A DNA stretch of 64,000 nt from Mangifera indica. Taxonomy: Eukaryota > Streptophyta > Magnoliopsida > Sapindales > Anacardiaceae. The stretch lies in NCBI RefSeq assembly GCF_011075055.1, contig NC_058140.1:18787945-18851944 (forward strand), given 5' to 3'. Shown in pieces: positions 11,664 to 23,713 of this stretch. The notes beneath the pieces were generated by a model, which made no database searches, was not told the origin of the DNA, and saw only the letters and a program-made list of their open reading frames with translations. A program made the translations under genes and the position numbers. Each line of letters begins with the position of its first letter. Within the stretch, counting starts at the first letter, position 1.

Positions 11664-13846
11664 TCAGACCTCTGCAGCTGTCTGCCTTAAGCAATCAACA
11701 TTACACAGTCCAACTGACCTCACCATATCTCCAAACCTGCAATCAACAAATCAAGAAATCAGCAATATCATATAACTATAAGCACAATTGAAAGGAAATA
11801 TAAGTACAGCTCAGTTTAAGTAAGGTTTCCTCCTGAAAAAACAGAACAGAGGGAACATTAGAAAGTTCAAAACAGACCGGTCAAAGCTATTTCTAGCTCT
11901 TTCTGGGTGATCTAAGCTGTTCCTTGCCTTTCCTGAACGATCAATGCTTCTTCTTGATGGCTTTTCTCTCTTGTCAGTACTAGCTCTTGATTTCTCTCTA
12001 TTGTCTGTGCTAAGCCTGGATTTTTCTCTCTGTCCAGTGCTAGGCCTACCCTTTTCTCTGTAGTCTGTGCTCAGCCTTGACTTCTCCATTTTCTGGTCTG
12101 TGGAGTTCTGGGGCTGATCTGCTTGATCTTCTGTCTTTTCGGATACGTTTCGAAGGCGGGGTAATTTCTCAATAGCTGATATAAACTTCCTAAGATGTCT
12201 AAAGTACTCAGGGTAGAGTTCCAAATTGCAGTGGTTCCCTCCCTTGAGCCACAATGGTTCATATTTCTCTTTACATAGTTCCCATAGCTGCTTACCATGG
12301 GAAAAGTCCACTGCTTCATCTGCAGTTCCCTGCGAACACCACACACAAACAACAATCATGCCGGTATCAGACAAATTTCATACAAATAGATGAATGGAAA
12401 ATACATCATTATAAACAAAGAAATATTTAGAGTGGATTTCAGGCTGCAGTGCACTGCTCGGTTTTATGTGAACTGTCAACCATCTGAACTATTGCATTGT
12501 AATTATTAAAAGCCACAAAACATTCAATTTCACAAAAGGTTTAGGCTTCAGAATACAAGATTGGTCCACACAAACACATCTTGACATCAAACTTCTGAAA
12601 GAACGAAGACTTTTTAGGTATAACTTATATGGGAGCAAAACTTTAAACTCCAATTCTCTAAAAAGCTTCAACACCAATCTGAACTCCAACTTAATATAAA
12701 AATTCCTAGAACCCCAAGTTCAATTCAGCCTCATTAATCAACTGACAACTGGTATAGTTCCAGGAAACTGGAATGCACTATTCAGGCATGAATTTAAAGG
12801 ATTGAAAAACAAATAAACTCACATGAATTACCAGAACTGGGCACTCGACCAGAGGGATTTTATCGATGTTCTGTAATAAAAACAACGAGATAAGTATCAT
12901 GCAATCACAAGCACAATTTTCACTGCTTAAACTATCAAATATCAAGTTACATAAGGTCCAAATAAGGCACCATGAATAATTAAACCTTGTAAATGTCAAA
13001 CCAGAATGTTCTCTTCACAGGATACATGACACGAAGACCAGACAAGATTGGACTATGAAGAATGACGGCCCTGAGTCGAGGCAAATGTGTAGCTAAGTCC
13101 AGAGCAGGTCCACTTCCAACTGATTGTCCATACAATATTATATCTTCCTCCTTAACTCCATAGCTCTCCACAAGACATTTATAAGCCGCCTCTATGTCTG
13201 CATATGTATCCTGCTCACTTGGCTAATTGGCACAAATATATCAACTTAATCAACAGTACTATTTTCCCGAAATTTAAACATCACAGTTTGTAGGTTTAAG
13301 AGCGAAAGTTTATATTTTTGACTTTTCATAGTTCCAAGACAGAAAAGACAGGAATATACCTTACCAGAAGACTGTCCATACCCAGAATAATCGTACCTGA
13401 ATTAGCACAAAAAATCAAACCCATCTTCTCATTAATATTTAATACAATTATATCTACATAAAAATATTCCTTAACATACTTGTAAATTCTAATAAATGAA
13501 GTTGTGAGAGCAAAAAGAAAATTAAGAAGTTTATAAATACTAACCCCATGAGGCTGACGTTTAGATGAAGACTAAGTTCGGTGAAAATGTGAAACATTTG
13601 ACCAAGATCAGCAGCATTTCCATGAGAATACAACACAGTGAGTGAAGCTGATGGGTTCTTCACGTACAAAGCAATAATCTCGTTTCCTTTTTTGGTGTTC
13701 AACTTTAAAACATCCACGTCGTCTCTCTGGTGGACATCTGAGATCCTGAGTTTCCCAGTTGCTTCATCAACAATTACCGTATACGAGGGAGGGTTTGGCG
13801 GGAAGAAGGCGAACTTGGCCGCCATAGATGATGTTGCAGTACCCAT
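11664..13846 (-). CDS. ABHD17-like alpha/beta hydrolase (serine hydrolase)
   Basis: Six exons give 382 aa in one frame: 13846-13545, 13396-13360, 13222-12986, 12870-12823, 12329-11878, 11736-11664. The catalytic triad of the family is visible: Ser147 in YGQSVGSG, Asp212 in GTADEAVD, and His241 in GGNHCNLE; the oxyanion loop is [10 protein letters not shown] (~74-83). In animals ABHD17 enzymes remove palmitate from membrane proteins; plant homologues are annotated only as alpha/beta hydrolases, so the substrate is unknown. After the fold (~265) comes a basic, Ser-rich tail of seven near-decapeptide repeats (290-359, e.g. [10 protein letters not shown]). A short last exon then encodes [15 protein letters not shown]..., whose Cys pair could be lipidated. 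The last exon is not part of any long open frame; it was added because CG|GTCTGT to GCAG|GTTTGG restores 'RFGDM' and the plant-typical end. Confidence 0.9.
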
Positions 13847-14411
13847 TTGGATTGAAGAAAGCACTGGAAATACAAGATTATAACTTTTATGTGTGAAAAG
13901 TTGATAACAAGAATTGCATGGTAAAGTCTTAAGCTATATTACAGAGTGTTTTTGTTGCTTCTTGGCGTGTAGAAAGAGGAAACAAATAGATTATTGTTCA
14001 AGTTAAAATTCTGGAATATGGGGCTTGGTGGTTTGTGTTTGTTTCTTGAGAAAATGAATGGAAGCGCTATGATTTTTGGTTGAAGAAAAAAGAGAACTCG
14101 AAAGGACAAAGTTAGATAGAGAGGGGGAATTTTTGTCGGTTATTAACCTTAAGAGTGATTAGCGGCTTCCAACTGGGTTAATTCAAAGGTATAATGGTTA
14201 AATAATTTTAAAAAAAAAAGTTGAAATCCCTTTTGGAATTACAATGTTGAATTTTTAGAATTCAATTTCGTAGTCAGAAAAAATGAAATCTTGTATAGAA
14301 AATGCATGGCAATAAATGGTTTAAATGTTTGAATCTTCTTTTGCCAAAGAATCCTCTCCTATATATAGGAATTTATTATCGTAATTTCCAATTACCATTC
14401 TAGAAAATAAG

Positions 14412-14414
<3 letters not shown>
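13847..14414. other. 5' flank of the ABHD17-like gene
   Basis: Promoter side of the minus-strand hydrolase gene. AT-rich, no other gene seen. Confidence 0.4.

Positions 14415-14484
<70 letters not shown>
14415..14484. repeat. (TA)n microsatellite, 35 uninterrupted units
   Basis: Seventy bases of pure TA dinucleotide, probably length-polymorphic and a possible assembly-length error. Confidence 0.95.
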
Positions 14485-14490
<6 letters not shown>

Positions 14491-15140
14491 GATAAGATTA
14501 TACAAAATAAATTACTTAATTACAATATAGTTAGTAATAATTAATACGAAAAGTTGCTTTCATTACTTTTGTTGTCATATATACATAAAATAAAGGGAAA
14601 AAGGATTTACAAAATGGAAGCAAAAGCAAATATGAATGATGAATAAGTGGGGGACTAATGACCATAGCCAATTAAAAAAAAATAAGAAAATATAAATATG
14701 TATATATATAAGTGGGTCATCTTCGTTATTATTATGTATAAGTAGAATCCATCTTTCCTTTTGACTGATATATTTTCTCACAGCACAGCTCAGCTTCCAC
14801 TTCCACCCAGTTTATGTTTATGGAATGCCATTGCTAGCTAAGCTAATCATCTCACAAAAACAAGACTCGCTGATGAAATGATGAGATCTTCACATTTATG
14901 ATTGTACAGGGCTTTACAAATACATGGATAATATCAAAATTCTCGTAATGCCTGCTGAGTGGAATCTGTGGAATAGAGCCCAAGCATGCGGTCGTAAGGG
15001 AGAAAGTAATTAATCACCTTCTCGGCTCTGTCAGAACAATCGCCATGCTTAATTGAATGCCAATGAAACATGGTTCATCATTTATATATATATATCTCTT
15101 CAACCATTTTGACCCTTCTCTAAGGGATATATATATGTAT

Positions 15141-15173
<33 letters not shown>

Positions 15174-16880
15174 CATAATGATCACTGCAAAGCTTTGGTT
15201 AAGCACAATCTACTTGGGAAAATATGTCAGCCTTTAATTTATGTAATCCGAGGACTTCGATTAGGCCACTCATTGATCCGATTCACAAGATTAGTCAATG
15301 ACAATAGCCTAAAAACAGAAACAGTGTTTCTAGGTCTTTGATTTTTTGTACAAGTTTGGGTGGAACATAGATATTAGGCCCTAGAAAAATAATGTAAACA
15401 TATGTATATCTCACTCTTTTGTTCCCTATGTACCAAGAAAATTCATGGAAAATGGATATCAAGAAGACGAAGGAGGTCTTAGAAGTTATCAAAATCAGCT
15501 AGTTCATGTGAACCCCACGAAATCAAGAGTGACCATTTTGGCATTTGACATCCGAGAAAATTAAGAGAAGATCGGCTGTCAAAAGTTTGTTAATAATCAT
15601 ACTTTTACTTCGTAATTATTTGTTGACTTTGCTTATATATTAGCAACCTTACTGTTTTCTTCTGGATAATTACTTTGAGAGCCTTTTTGAGTTATTTTTG
15701 TTGATTGTGGTGTTCATGTGGAGCAACATGGTTTCGGCTACAATCTGATGGACAGATGGAACTTGCACAATTTCCAAGCATGGAAAAAATATTGCAGCCC
15801 GTTCTTTAGACCTTTTGAGAATTCAAGCTAGTATCACAGTCCTCAAGGGACACCCACCCACTGAATATCAATCAATAAAATGATAAGTAGTTGGAAGCAA
15901 ACTCCAATGTTCAAGCTAAACTGTCGCACCTTTTCACGATTTAAATTTTGTTTTTGGGTACCACACTCTTTTCTATTAATTTTTTTTGTGCGTGTGACAA
16001 AATACCGTTAGTTAATTAATGATTTTCGAAGTATTAATATTAATTAAAAAATAAATTAACAAAATTGTCAGCAACCATATTATTCTAAGGAAGAAAGAGT
16101 CGTGAATGGCAATGACGATGACAATATCCTTGGCTGTGAATGGAGGGGAAAGGGAGGTGAAGAAGAAGAAGAAATAAAAAATAAAAAAATGGAGATAATG
16201 AAAAAAATAAAATTACCTTTATAACCTTTTATAATTAAAATTAATAAATAATTTGAATATAGATGGGAAAATGTCTTTTTCTTTTTAAATTTAAGGGTGG
16301 AAAACAGTCATTCTGCCTAACTATGAATTAATTAAAAAATATATATATATATATAGAAATACTCAAAATTCATGTTCAAATACACGGGGAACTGTAACCT
16401 CTCAAATATATAATAATTAAACATAGAAAACTTAGCCATAAATTAACTAAATCAGAATGCCAACCTCCTCGTAAACCAAGCAAAGCTCTTCTCGTTGATT
16501 GCAATTTGCATGGCGGTAGACAGGCGCAAAACACTCATTTCTTACTATTCACGCTACCGTATGAGCCAACAGGCCACCGCTTGTTAAGTTGATCAATGGT
16601 CCTCTCGCTTAATTCGTTTTATTTTTTGAACGTTTCTGTGTGTGATTTCCCTATCTCCCTGTTGCCACCATCGGATTTTCCTGTGATTATAAACGCTTCG
16701 AGATTTTCGTTTCAATTGATACAATACAAATCAACACATGGGCTGACTCGAGAGTTGATGCAGTCGTTATTTATTACGAGATTGTCTATTAGTTTATAAT
16801 ATTAATAGCCACCATTTTACTGCAGGCAGGGAGGATGTTGGAACCATAGTTCCTCTCCTAACTTTACTTGGGCTAGTCTC
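14485..16880. other. Intergenic, AT-rich, no gene; short TA tracts and a possible decayed MITE
   Basis: A second TA-rich patch lies at about 15126-15170. Around 15970-16320 the borders 'gacaaaataccgttagttaa' and 'aaaatgtctttttc...gaaaacagtcattctgcc', with a purine-rich core, resemble a degraded MITE, but I could not define paired termini. Open frames such as 16596-16799 look random. Confidence 0.4.
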
Positions 16881-16890
16881 TATATAAATA
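16881..16890 (+). promoter_or_regulatory. TATA box of the RGF/GLV gene at 16985
   Basis: TATATAAATA about 100 bp upstream of the ATG, which places a start site near 16915 with a ~70-nt 5' UTR. Confidence 0.5.
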
Positions 16891-16984
16891 CACTGTTTTG
16901 TGCCTTCATATATCTCTCTCCCCTTGCCTGATTTCGGCAACAAACATACCCTAGCTACCAAGCAAATTAAGAAGAAACAGATCG

Positions 16985-17576
16985 ATGGCTCCATTGAAGT
17001 TAACATGTTTTCTTTTTTTACTTCTTTTTACTACTTCGTCCTTCTCCAGGATTACAGCTCATGCACATCATCAAGGTACACTTCACTATATCCATTTTCC
17101 TTCTCCTCACCTCAGCGAAAACTATTATCTTAGTTTCAACTCACTTAATTGTTTTAATTTGTTTTTAGATGGCGATGCAACTGTTGAAGTTGATGATATT
17201 TCAAAGGGGAAGGTAAAGACGTTATGATTTTTTTTATCATTATCTTATAGTTAATTACAAGGGTTTTTTGAAAAGCTTTTCATGTTCTCTGTAGGGATAC
17301 TTTGATGGCGAGCTTACTTCAACTGTTGGAAAAGACAAAAGACTTGGTGGAAGGAGAATGGGCACCGTCGCTCAGAAGGTGAAGGAGTCTGGTGTTTCTG
17401 GACAGACGAGTCCATTTGCATCTGGAGAAGTTGAAGACCAGAGGAAGAAGATGTCAAATGCAGCAAGTGGAAATAGAGTTAGCCATCAATTTTCTAAAGA
17501 AATGGATCAGAAAGAATTTGTAGCTTTCAATGCTGATTATCGTGCACCCAGGCACCACCCACCTAAGAATAATTAA
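16985..17576 (+). CDS. RGF/GLV/CLEL-type secreted peptide precursor (copy 1)
   Basis: Three exons, 16985-17075, 17169-17212 and 17295-17576, join in frame to 138 aa (GT-AG, phases 1 and 0). Residues 1-26 are a textbook signal peptide (MAPLKLTCFLFLLLF...). The middle is a variable pro-region with basic stretches. The last residues, 126-138, are DYRAPRHHPPKNN, ending exactly at the stop. That is the conserved hormone of the root meristem growth factor / GOLVEN / CLE-like family: Asp-Tyr (tyrosine sulfated), a proline available for hydroxylation, and the -PPxxN end. Family members act outside the cell through RGFR/RGI receptor kinases to maintain the root stem-cell niche and in gravitropism; which role applies here cannot be read from sequence. 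The start was chosen because the in-frame signal peptide begins there. Confidence 0.9.
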
Positions 17577-18599
17577 TATGTAAAGCATGAATTATGAATA
17601 TCAATTTTCTGCTTTCAAACTCCCGTTTTCCTTCTGTTTCCACTTTTTTCATTCCTCAAGAATTATGATATATTGTGCGCAGTTCTTGTTTTTCCGCAAT
17701 GCATTGTAATCAGAAATTTTGAAAGAGTTAATAAACAACTAAATTACCCAGTTTTCATTTTAGTTTAAACAGAAAATGAAGATTAAGCTGAATAAATCAG
17801 TGAAAAGAAGGTAGAGTTGCACTTGCATGCATCCCAAGGAAACCTAAATGGGTGGGGTAGATAAGAAAGCAGCTACGGTTTAGTCAAATCAGATGTCTCC
17901 CATAACACAGTAACATGAGCTAGACGAATTGAAGAACCTGAAATGCAGTTGCTAATTTAAAGACCAGCCACAAGCTGAATTGGATGGTGAATGAAGTAGC
18001 TAGGAAGGGAAATTGAAGAAGGGTAGCACGTGGAGGCGTTTTCAACCTGATCTTTTTACTGGAATTACTGGTTACAGGGTATTACGTAGGAGCCAGTCTT
18101 ACTTGTGTTTCCAATTGTTAATAAAAACAACAAATTGTTGGTGCTCGTACTACTATTGCATTACAGAGAGAAGGCTTTATCGTTTTATTTGGAGTTGTCG
18201 TTTCAACATGATTGAGTTGAAGTTTCACTCGTGTCATTGCAACTCGAAATTGGAAAATCACTTTGTTTCTCTCTTTATCAGTGATAAGAGTTTCACTGGA
18301 TTTAGATCATGTTCCCACATTTGCCCACATGGGCTAAGCAAATCCTTTTCTTGTAAATATTAATCCAGACTGTGGATAAGAGTCTTTTCATCTATGAAAA
18401 ATATGAAAGATGAATTTTGACAAACAATTATACGATTACATCTCATTTCTATTTTTTACTTCTACAAAATAATTATTAACTCTTATTTGTTCGAAGAAGC
18501 ATAATTTTTTACTTATTTGTTTACTCTATTCAGCCGAGCTTAGTTTCTAACTCAACAATCCAATTCATTTCAAATTTAACAAACTTGTTGGTCTTGATC
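17577..18599. other. 3' UTR of the RGF/GLV gene, then intergenic
   Basis: The 3' UTR is followed by unremarkable DNA. The 116-codon frame at 18013-18363 (+) has no recognisable similarity and is judged chance. Confidence 0.4.
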
Positions 18600-18920
18600 A
18601 AATAAATATTCAACTTGTCAACCTGAAGGCTAGGGTTAGATTCAAACTGAATCGAATTCGAACTTAACTCGGTTTACATATAGCTGAACTTGAGTTTGTA
18701 AAAGTCAAGCTCAAACTCAATTCGAATTCAATTTGACTAGTTTTTTGTTATTAAAATGATATCATTTTAATACATATTGATCAAAACGATGTCGTTTTTA
18801 TCAAAAATTTTAATTAAAAATTTTGACGAGTAGTTTGAGCTTAAGTTCGTATACGGCTAACTCGTTTCGAATTTATTCGAACCGAACTCAAATGAGCTCA
18901 GTTCGAATTCAACCTTACTG
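18600..18920. repeat. AT-rich imperfect palindrome, probable MITE remnant
   Basis: Segments such as 'gaattcgaacttaactcgg' and 'aagctcaaactcaattcgaattc' on the left recur in inverted form on the right ('gagtagtttgagcttaagttcg', 'gaactcaaatgagctcagttcgaattc'). The centre holds an 'aaaatgatatcattttaa'/'aaaacgatgtcgttttt' palindrome pair. No coding capacity. Borders are approximate and no target duplication was identified. Confidence 0.45.
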
Positions 18921-20384
18921 AAGGCCCCTCCTTTGTGGACAACTTGAACTGTAGAGTCTTGACTCAAACCTTATGACTCTACAATTGCAAGCCTTCTAGC
19001 CCATATTCTCACTTATGTAAATAATGACATCATATAGAAAATATGTTGAATGTTTTTGTTGATTATCATAAGATATTATTAGTGTAAGTAATTATAAAAA
19101 TCATATCATTAAAGTATAAATGTGAATTAACGGTTAGTAAACTAATTTTTTCAATATAAATAATTTTAATTAATCACATGGGTATTTAAAATTAATGTAG
19201 TCAATGATTCATACTAGTGTATTATTGATTCTTAAACTTTAAATGTCATGACTAGATTTTATATAGATGTATATATTTCATATGATGTATGCATACGTGG
19301 TTATTCATATTCATGTACAATAAACTAAATTATTCATATATTATTCATATGTGGAAACAAGAGATCGTAAAAAATGAATCTGTTGGCTCAAAATAATTTG
19401 ATTTCGAATTTTCAAACTAATGTCAATAAATATTAGAAACAAAATTTTTTAGATAAAGTTTAAAAAAAGTCACACGAAAGGTTATTCATAATAACACATT
19501 TCGAATATATTGATTAACAATTCTATAAACAATTAAGGCTAAGTTTTGACATACCATGAACTCGACTTCGATTACGATTTTACAATAGAAAGATTTTACT
19601 ACACACCATGTATGATCAAGAAAATTATTTTATGAAATTCATTTGTATTGTGATTTAAAGATTATAACATATTACTAGGTATTTATTATACTCGATCAAC
19701 TTTTAGACACATTTTTTGAAAAGTTGATTTTGAACTCATGACTAAGTTGTAATGAACTTTAAAAGATCATACGTAAATATTTAATCGATTTGAGAGAGTA
19801 TAAAGAGAAAATTGATTATCCAACAATGACTAATATTTTTCAAAGGTAATAAAGATAATTCATGTAAAATTAATATAATATTTTAATGTGTTAAGATGTT
19901 AAGTGAGATAACAAATAAACCAAAATGTGAATAATATTTATATCAAAGGTTTAATAATTATTATTATTTTGTATAAAGGCAATATAAATAATTTAAAATT
20001 TGTCTCATTAAATATATTTTCCGTTATGATTTTAAGACTCAACTCCTCCCATATTAAAATAATCAAAATAAATATGTCCTGCGGGGTCACAGTCTTAGAA
20101 TTCATGTGACTTACTATAGAAAAAATACATTATATAATTAAAATAAATAAGAGGCTAAATAAATGTACAATAATATCTTATTTCGGGATAACAATATTTA
20201 ACTATAAATATATCTGTTCAAATCCACCCAGTCTCGTCTGATTCTCTGTTTGCCTCTGCATCAATCTTTGCCCTAAAACCCTGACTCTTCTGGACATTCA
20301 AAATTGCCGGGAAACTAACGGCTCTCTTAAACCCTTATTATTATCATCATTTTATAATTCGATTCTCAAATCGGTTTCTCTGTT
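18921..20384. other. AT-rich intergenic region, no gene recognised
   Basis: Very AT-rich with short random frames only. The last ~200 bp must contain the promoter of the PPR gene. Confidence 0.45.
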
Positions 20385-20397
20385 AAACCCTAAACCC
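20385..20397. promoter_or_regulatory. Tandem telo-box AAACCCTAAACCC in the PPR gene leader
   Basis: Two overlapping telo-box units about 85 bp upstream of the PPR start. Such motifs are common in leaders of plant genes for organelle and ribosome functions. Confidence 0.4.
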
Positions 20398-20476
20398 CTT
20401 CAACATTTCGCCAGAAACAAACAGAAAATATATATGTATAAAGCCACATCCTTTAATCCTAGAACTACTTATTTTA

Positions 20477-23400
20477 ATGCTCATCAAATGGGCTCCTTTC
20501 CATTTATCTATCAAACGACAAATCATCTACCCTCTCTCTTCCTTGGTCTTTCCTAAACCCTCAGTCACTGCCGCACATCTCTCCAGAGACGAACACGCCA
20601 CCTCCACTGCCTTAATTGATGCAAACCGTAATGACCCAGTTTGCGAAATTGTTGCAAATATAAAAAATTTAGGGTTTAAGAGACTTATTGATTTGGGTTA
20701 TTTGAGAAATACTGTATTGAGTCTGAGCGAGTCTCAGTTTGATCAGATTTTCTATTGTTTGAGGGTTGAGAGTCCAAATTATGTGGTGGCGTTTTTTGAT
20801 TGGTTGAATATTGAGTTCGGGTTTAAGCTTCCTCCGGTTTCGAGATTTATTGTTTCACATGTTTTGGCGGGTGAGAGGAGATTCAAGGAGTTAAGGTCGG
20901 TCTTAGAGCAAATGTTGCGAAAGGAAGGTATTTATTTTTTCTTATATATTGATTTTTTTATATAATATATATTTGTAAATTATGCGTTTAGCTTTTTGGT
21001 TTCTGTTTTGTTTTATGTTTGGCAGTTCAAATTTAGGGTTTAAGAGACTTATTGATTTGGGTTATTTGAGAAATACTGTATTGAGTCTGAGCGAGTCTCA
21101 GTTTGATCAGATTTTCTATTGTTTGAGGGTTGAGAGTCCAAATTATGTGGTGGCGTTTTTTGATTGGTTGAATATTGAGTTCGGGTTTAAGCTTCCTCCG
21201 GTTTCGAGATTTATTGTTTCACATGTTTTGGCGGGTGAGAGGAGATTTAAGGAGTTAAGGTCGGTCTTAGAGCAAATGTTGCGAAAGGAAGGTATTTATT
21301 TTTTCTTATATATTGATTTTTTTATATAATATATATTTGTAAATTATGCGTTTAGCTTTTTGGTTTCTGTTTTGTTTTATGTTTGGCAGTTCTTGTATCG
21401 GGCTTAGATGAGCATAATTCATTCTGTACTATTGAGGCTCGATTAGAGAATATATTTGAGGTTTTCTTAAATTATTCTTAAATATCATCTATAGTTACTC
21501 ACTTGATTGATTCATCTTGTTTTTTTATCTAGCTCATGTTTTTATTTTGTTCGTTTGATTGTTATATTAAGTTTCATTTTTATCTTTTAATTTTAAAAAA
21601 TGTTGCTTATTTTGGTTTTTATAGATTTCTGTGATTTCTGATAGGCTCTGGTTCAGCTCCCTTCCTTTGTGAGATTCTATTGAATGGCTTTAGGGGCTGG
21701 GAGACAAACAGAGAGGTATGGGATATGTTGGCATTTGTTTATTTAAGATCTGAGATGGTTCATGATGCCCTTTTTGTACTTGTGAAAATGAAAGACTTGG
21801 ACTTGAGAGCTTCAATTCAAACATATAACAGTCTTTTGTACAATTTAAGGCGCACTGATATTATGTGGGATGTATATCATGATATCAAAGTTAGTGAGAC
21901 TCCTATGAATGAATATACTAATTCCATACTGATAAATGGCTTATGCCAGCAGTCCAGACTACAAGATGCAGTTTTGTTCTTTCAGGAGACTGCAGGGGAG
22001 AAGTTTGGGCCTTCTGTTGTTTCTTTGAATACCATCATGTCTGGGTACTGTAAACTGGGTTTTGCTGAAGCTGCAAAGGGTTTTTTTGGTATGATGATCA
22101 AGTATGGCCTGCGTCCTGATTTGTATAGTTATAATATTCTTATTCATGGTTTGAGTGTAGCTGGTTCCATGGAAGAAGCATTAGAGTTCACAAGTGACAT
22201 GGACAGGCATGGGGTGGAGCCTGATACAGTAACCTACAGAATTCTTGCCAAAGGATTTAATTTGCTTGCTCGCATGAGTGGAGCTTGGAAGGTCTTTCAG
22301 AAAATGCTTATTAGAGGTTTGAATCCAGATCTTGTTGCATACACAGTCCTGATTTGCGGGCATTGCCAGATAGGGAACATTCAGGAAGGATTAAAGTTGC
22401 GAGAAGAGTTGCTCTCAAAGGGTTTTCAGATGAATGCCATCTCATACAGTGTACTACTCAGCAGCCTATGTAAATGTGGAAGAGTCGAGGAAGCATTGAG
22501 ACTTTTTTATGAAATGGAAGCTACTGGCTTAAAGCCCGATCTTGTGACATATTCAATCCTCATTCATGGTCTTTGCAAGCAAGAAAGAATCCAAAATGCT
22601 ATCCAACTATATGATGAAATGTGCTCCATGAGAATCACCCCTAATTCTTTTGCACAAGGTGCTATTCTTCAGGGCCTGTGCAAGAAAGAAATGATATCAG
22701 AGGCAAGACTGTATTTTGATACTCTTACAAAAAGTGACTTGACACAGGATATTATTTTGTACAATATGATGATTGATGCATATGTTAAAAGCCGTAGCAT
22801 TGGGGAGGCTGTCCGGTTGTACAAACAACTAACTGAAAGAAGAATTAGTCCTAGTATAATCACTTTTAATTCCCTTATTTACGGATTCTGCAAGATGGGA
22901 AAAGTAGCCGAAGCTAGAAAGTTGTTGGATACTATCAAATTGCATGGGTTGGAACCGAGTGCAGTAACATATACCACTCTTATGAATGCATACTGTGAAG
23001 AAGGAAACATGCATAGCTTGTTTGAATTACTGAGAGAAATGGAAACAAAAACTATAGAACCAACTCATGTTACTTACACTGTACTTATCAAAGGATTCTG
23101 CAGACAGTGGAAGCTGCAAGAAGCCATTCAATTATTTGACGATATGTTAGCTAAAGGTCTAACTCCTGATGAAATCACATTTAATACCCTCATCCACAGT
23201 TTCTGCAAATGTAAAGATGTAAGAAAAGCTTTTCAGTTACTCAATGAGATGTTGCTGCATAATCTTGAGCCTACACCTGTTACATATAATATTCTCATAA
23301 ATGGTCTTTGTGTATATGGTGAGCTGAAAGATGCAGATAGTCTACTCTTTTCTCTTCAGGAACGTAATATCAATTTGACAAAAGTTGCTTATACAACAAT

Positions 23401-23713
23401 AATCAAAGCACATTGTGTCAAGGGCAATGTGGACAATGCAGTAATATTCTTTCGTCAAATGGTAGAGAAGGGGTTTGAAATTTCAATAAGAGACTATAGT
23501 GCTGTGATCAATAGACTGTGCAAAAGGTGTTTATTTACTGAAGCAAAATTTTTTTTCTGCATGATGATGTCTGATGGCTTGCCTCCCGATCAAGAGATAT
23601 GTGAAAGGATGCTTAATGCCTTTCATCAAGGTGGTGATATCAATTCATTTTATGAACTGGTAGCTAAGGTGATCAAATTTGGTGTATTTGATGATAAATT
23701 AATGAGGAAGTAA
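20477..23713 (+). CDS. P-class pentatricopeptide repeat protein (At1g13630 type)
   Basis: Preferred model: exon 1 20477-20927 joined to exon 2 21645-23713, giving 839 aa. The junction GAA G|GC TCT yields ...LRKEGSGSAPFLCE, consistent with the uninterrupted homologue. Residues ~1-40 are basic and Ser-rich, as expected for an organelle targeting signal. From about residue 210 there is a run of ~17 PPR motifs of 35 residues (for example TYNSLLYNL, SYNILIHGL, TYSILIHGLCK, TFNSLIYGFCK, TYTTLMNAYCE). There is no E or DYW extension, so it is a P-class RNA-binding protein of mitochondria or chloroplasts. The RNA target cannot be told. Exon 1 and its donor lie in a 364-bp tandem duplication, so the intron must skip the second copy to keep the frame. 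Confidence 0.9.
20665..21392 (+). repeat. 364-bp exact tandem duplication of a PPR exon and splice sites
   Basis: 20665-21028 and 21029-21392 are nearly identical (I see one difference, attCaagg versus attTaagg). The unit carries the 3' half of exon 1 (from 'aaatttagggtttaag'), its donor and intron sequence up to a 'tttggcag' acceptor. Splicing exon 1 into the first acceptor (21023-21025) gives GAA GTT CAA ATT TAG, a stop. Use of copy 1's donor with the downstream acceptor at 21645 keeps the protein intact, leaving copy 2 inside the intron. Near identity implies a very recent event or an assembly artefact. Confidence 0.93.

Noticed and set aside
14820..15060. Possible snoRNA with a TGATGAA-like C box near 14871
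   Set aside because: No matching D box at the right distance or terminal stem was seen, so it is not reported as an RNA gene.
18013..18363. 116-codon frame after the RGF/GLV copy 1 gene
   Set aside because: No recognisable motif, no leader or conserved start; AT-rich DNA gives frames of this size by chance.
20982..21329. Separate 115-aa frame reading through the intron into the duplicated PPR exon
   Set aside because: Its first ~16 codons are intron sequence and it stops a few codons after the exon end; it is a by-product of the tandem duplication.
21390..21465. Extra PPR exon VLVSGLDEHNSFCTIEARLENIFE after the second acceptor
   Set aside because: It stays in frame from GAA G|TT, but no donor returns to the frame of the 21645 exon, and the direct junction E-GSGSAPFLCE fits the homologous protein better.
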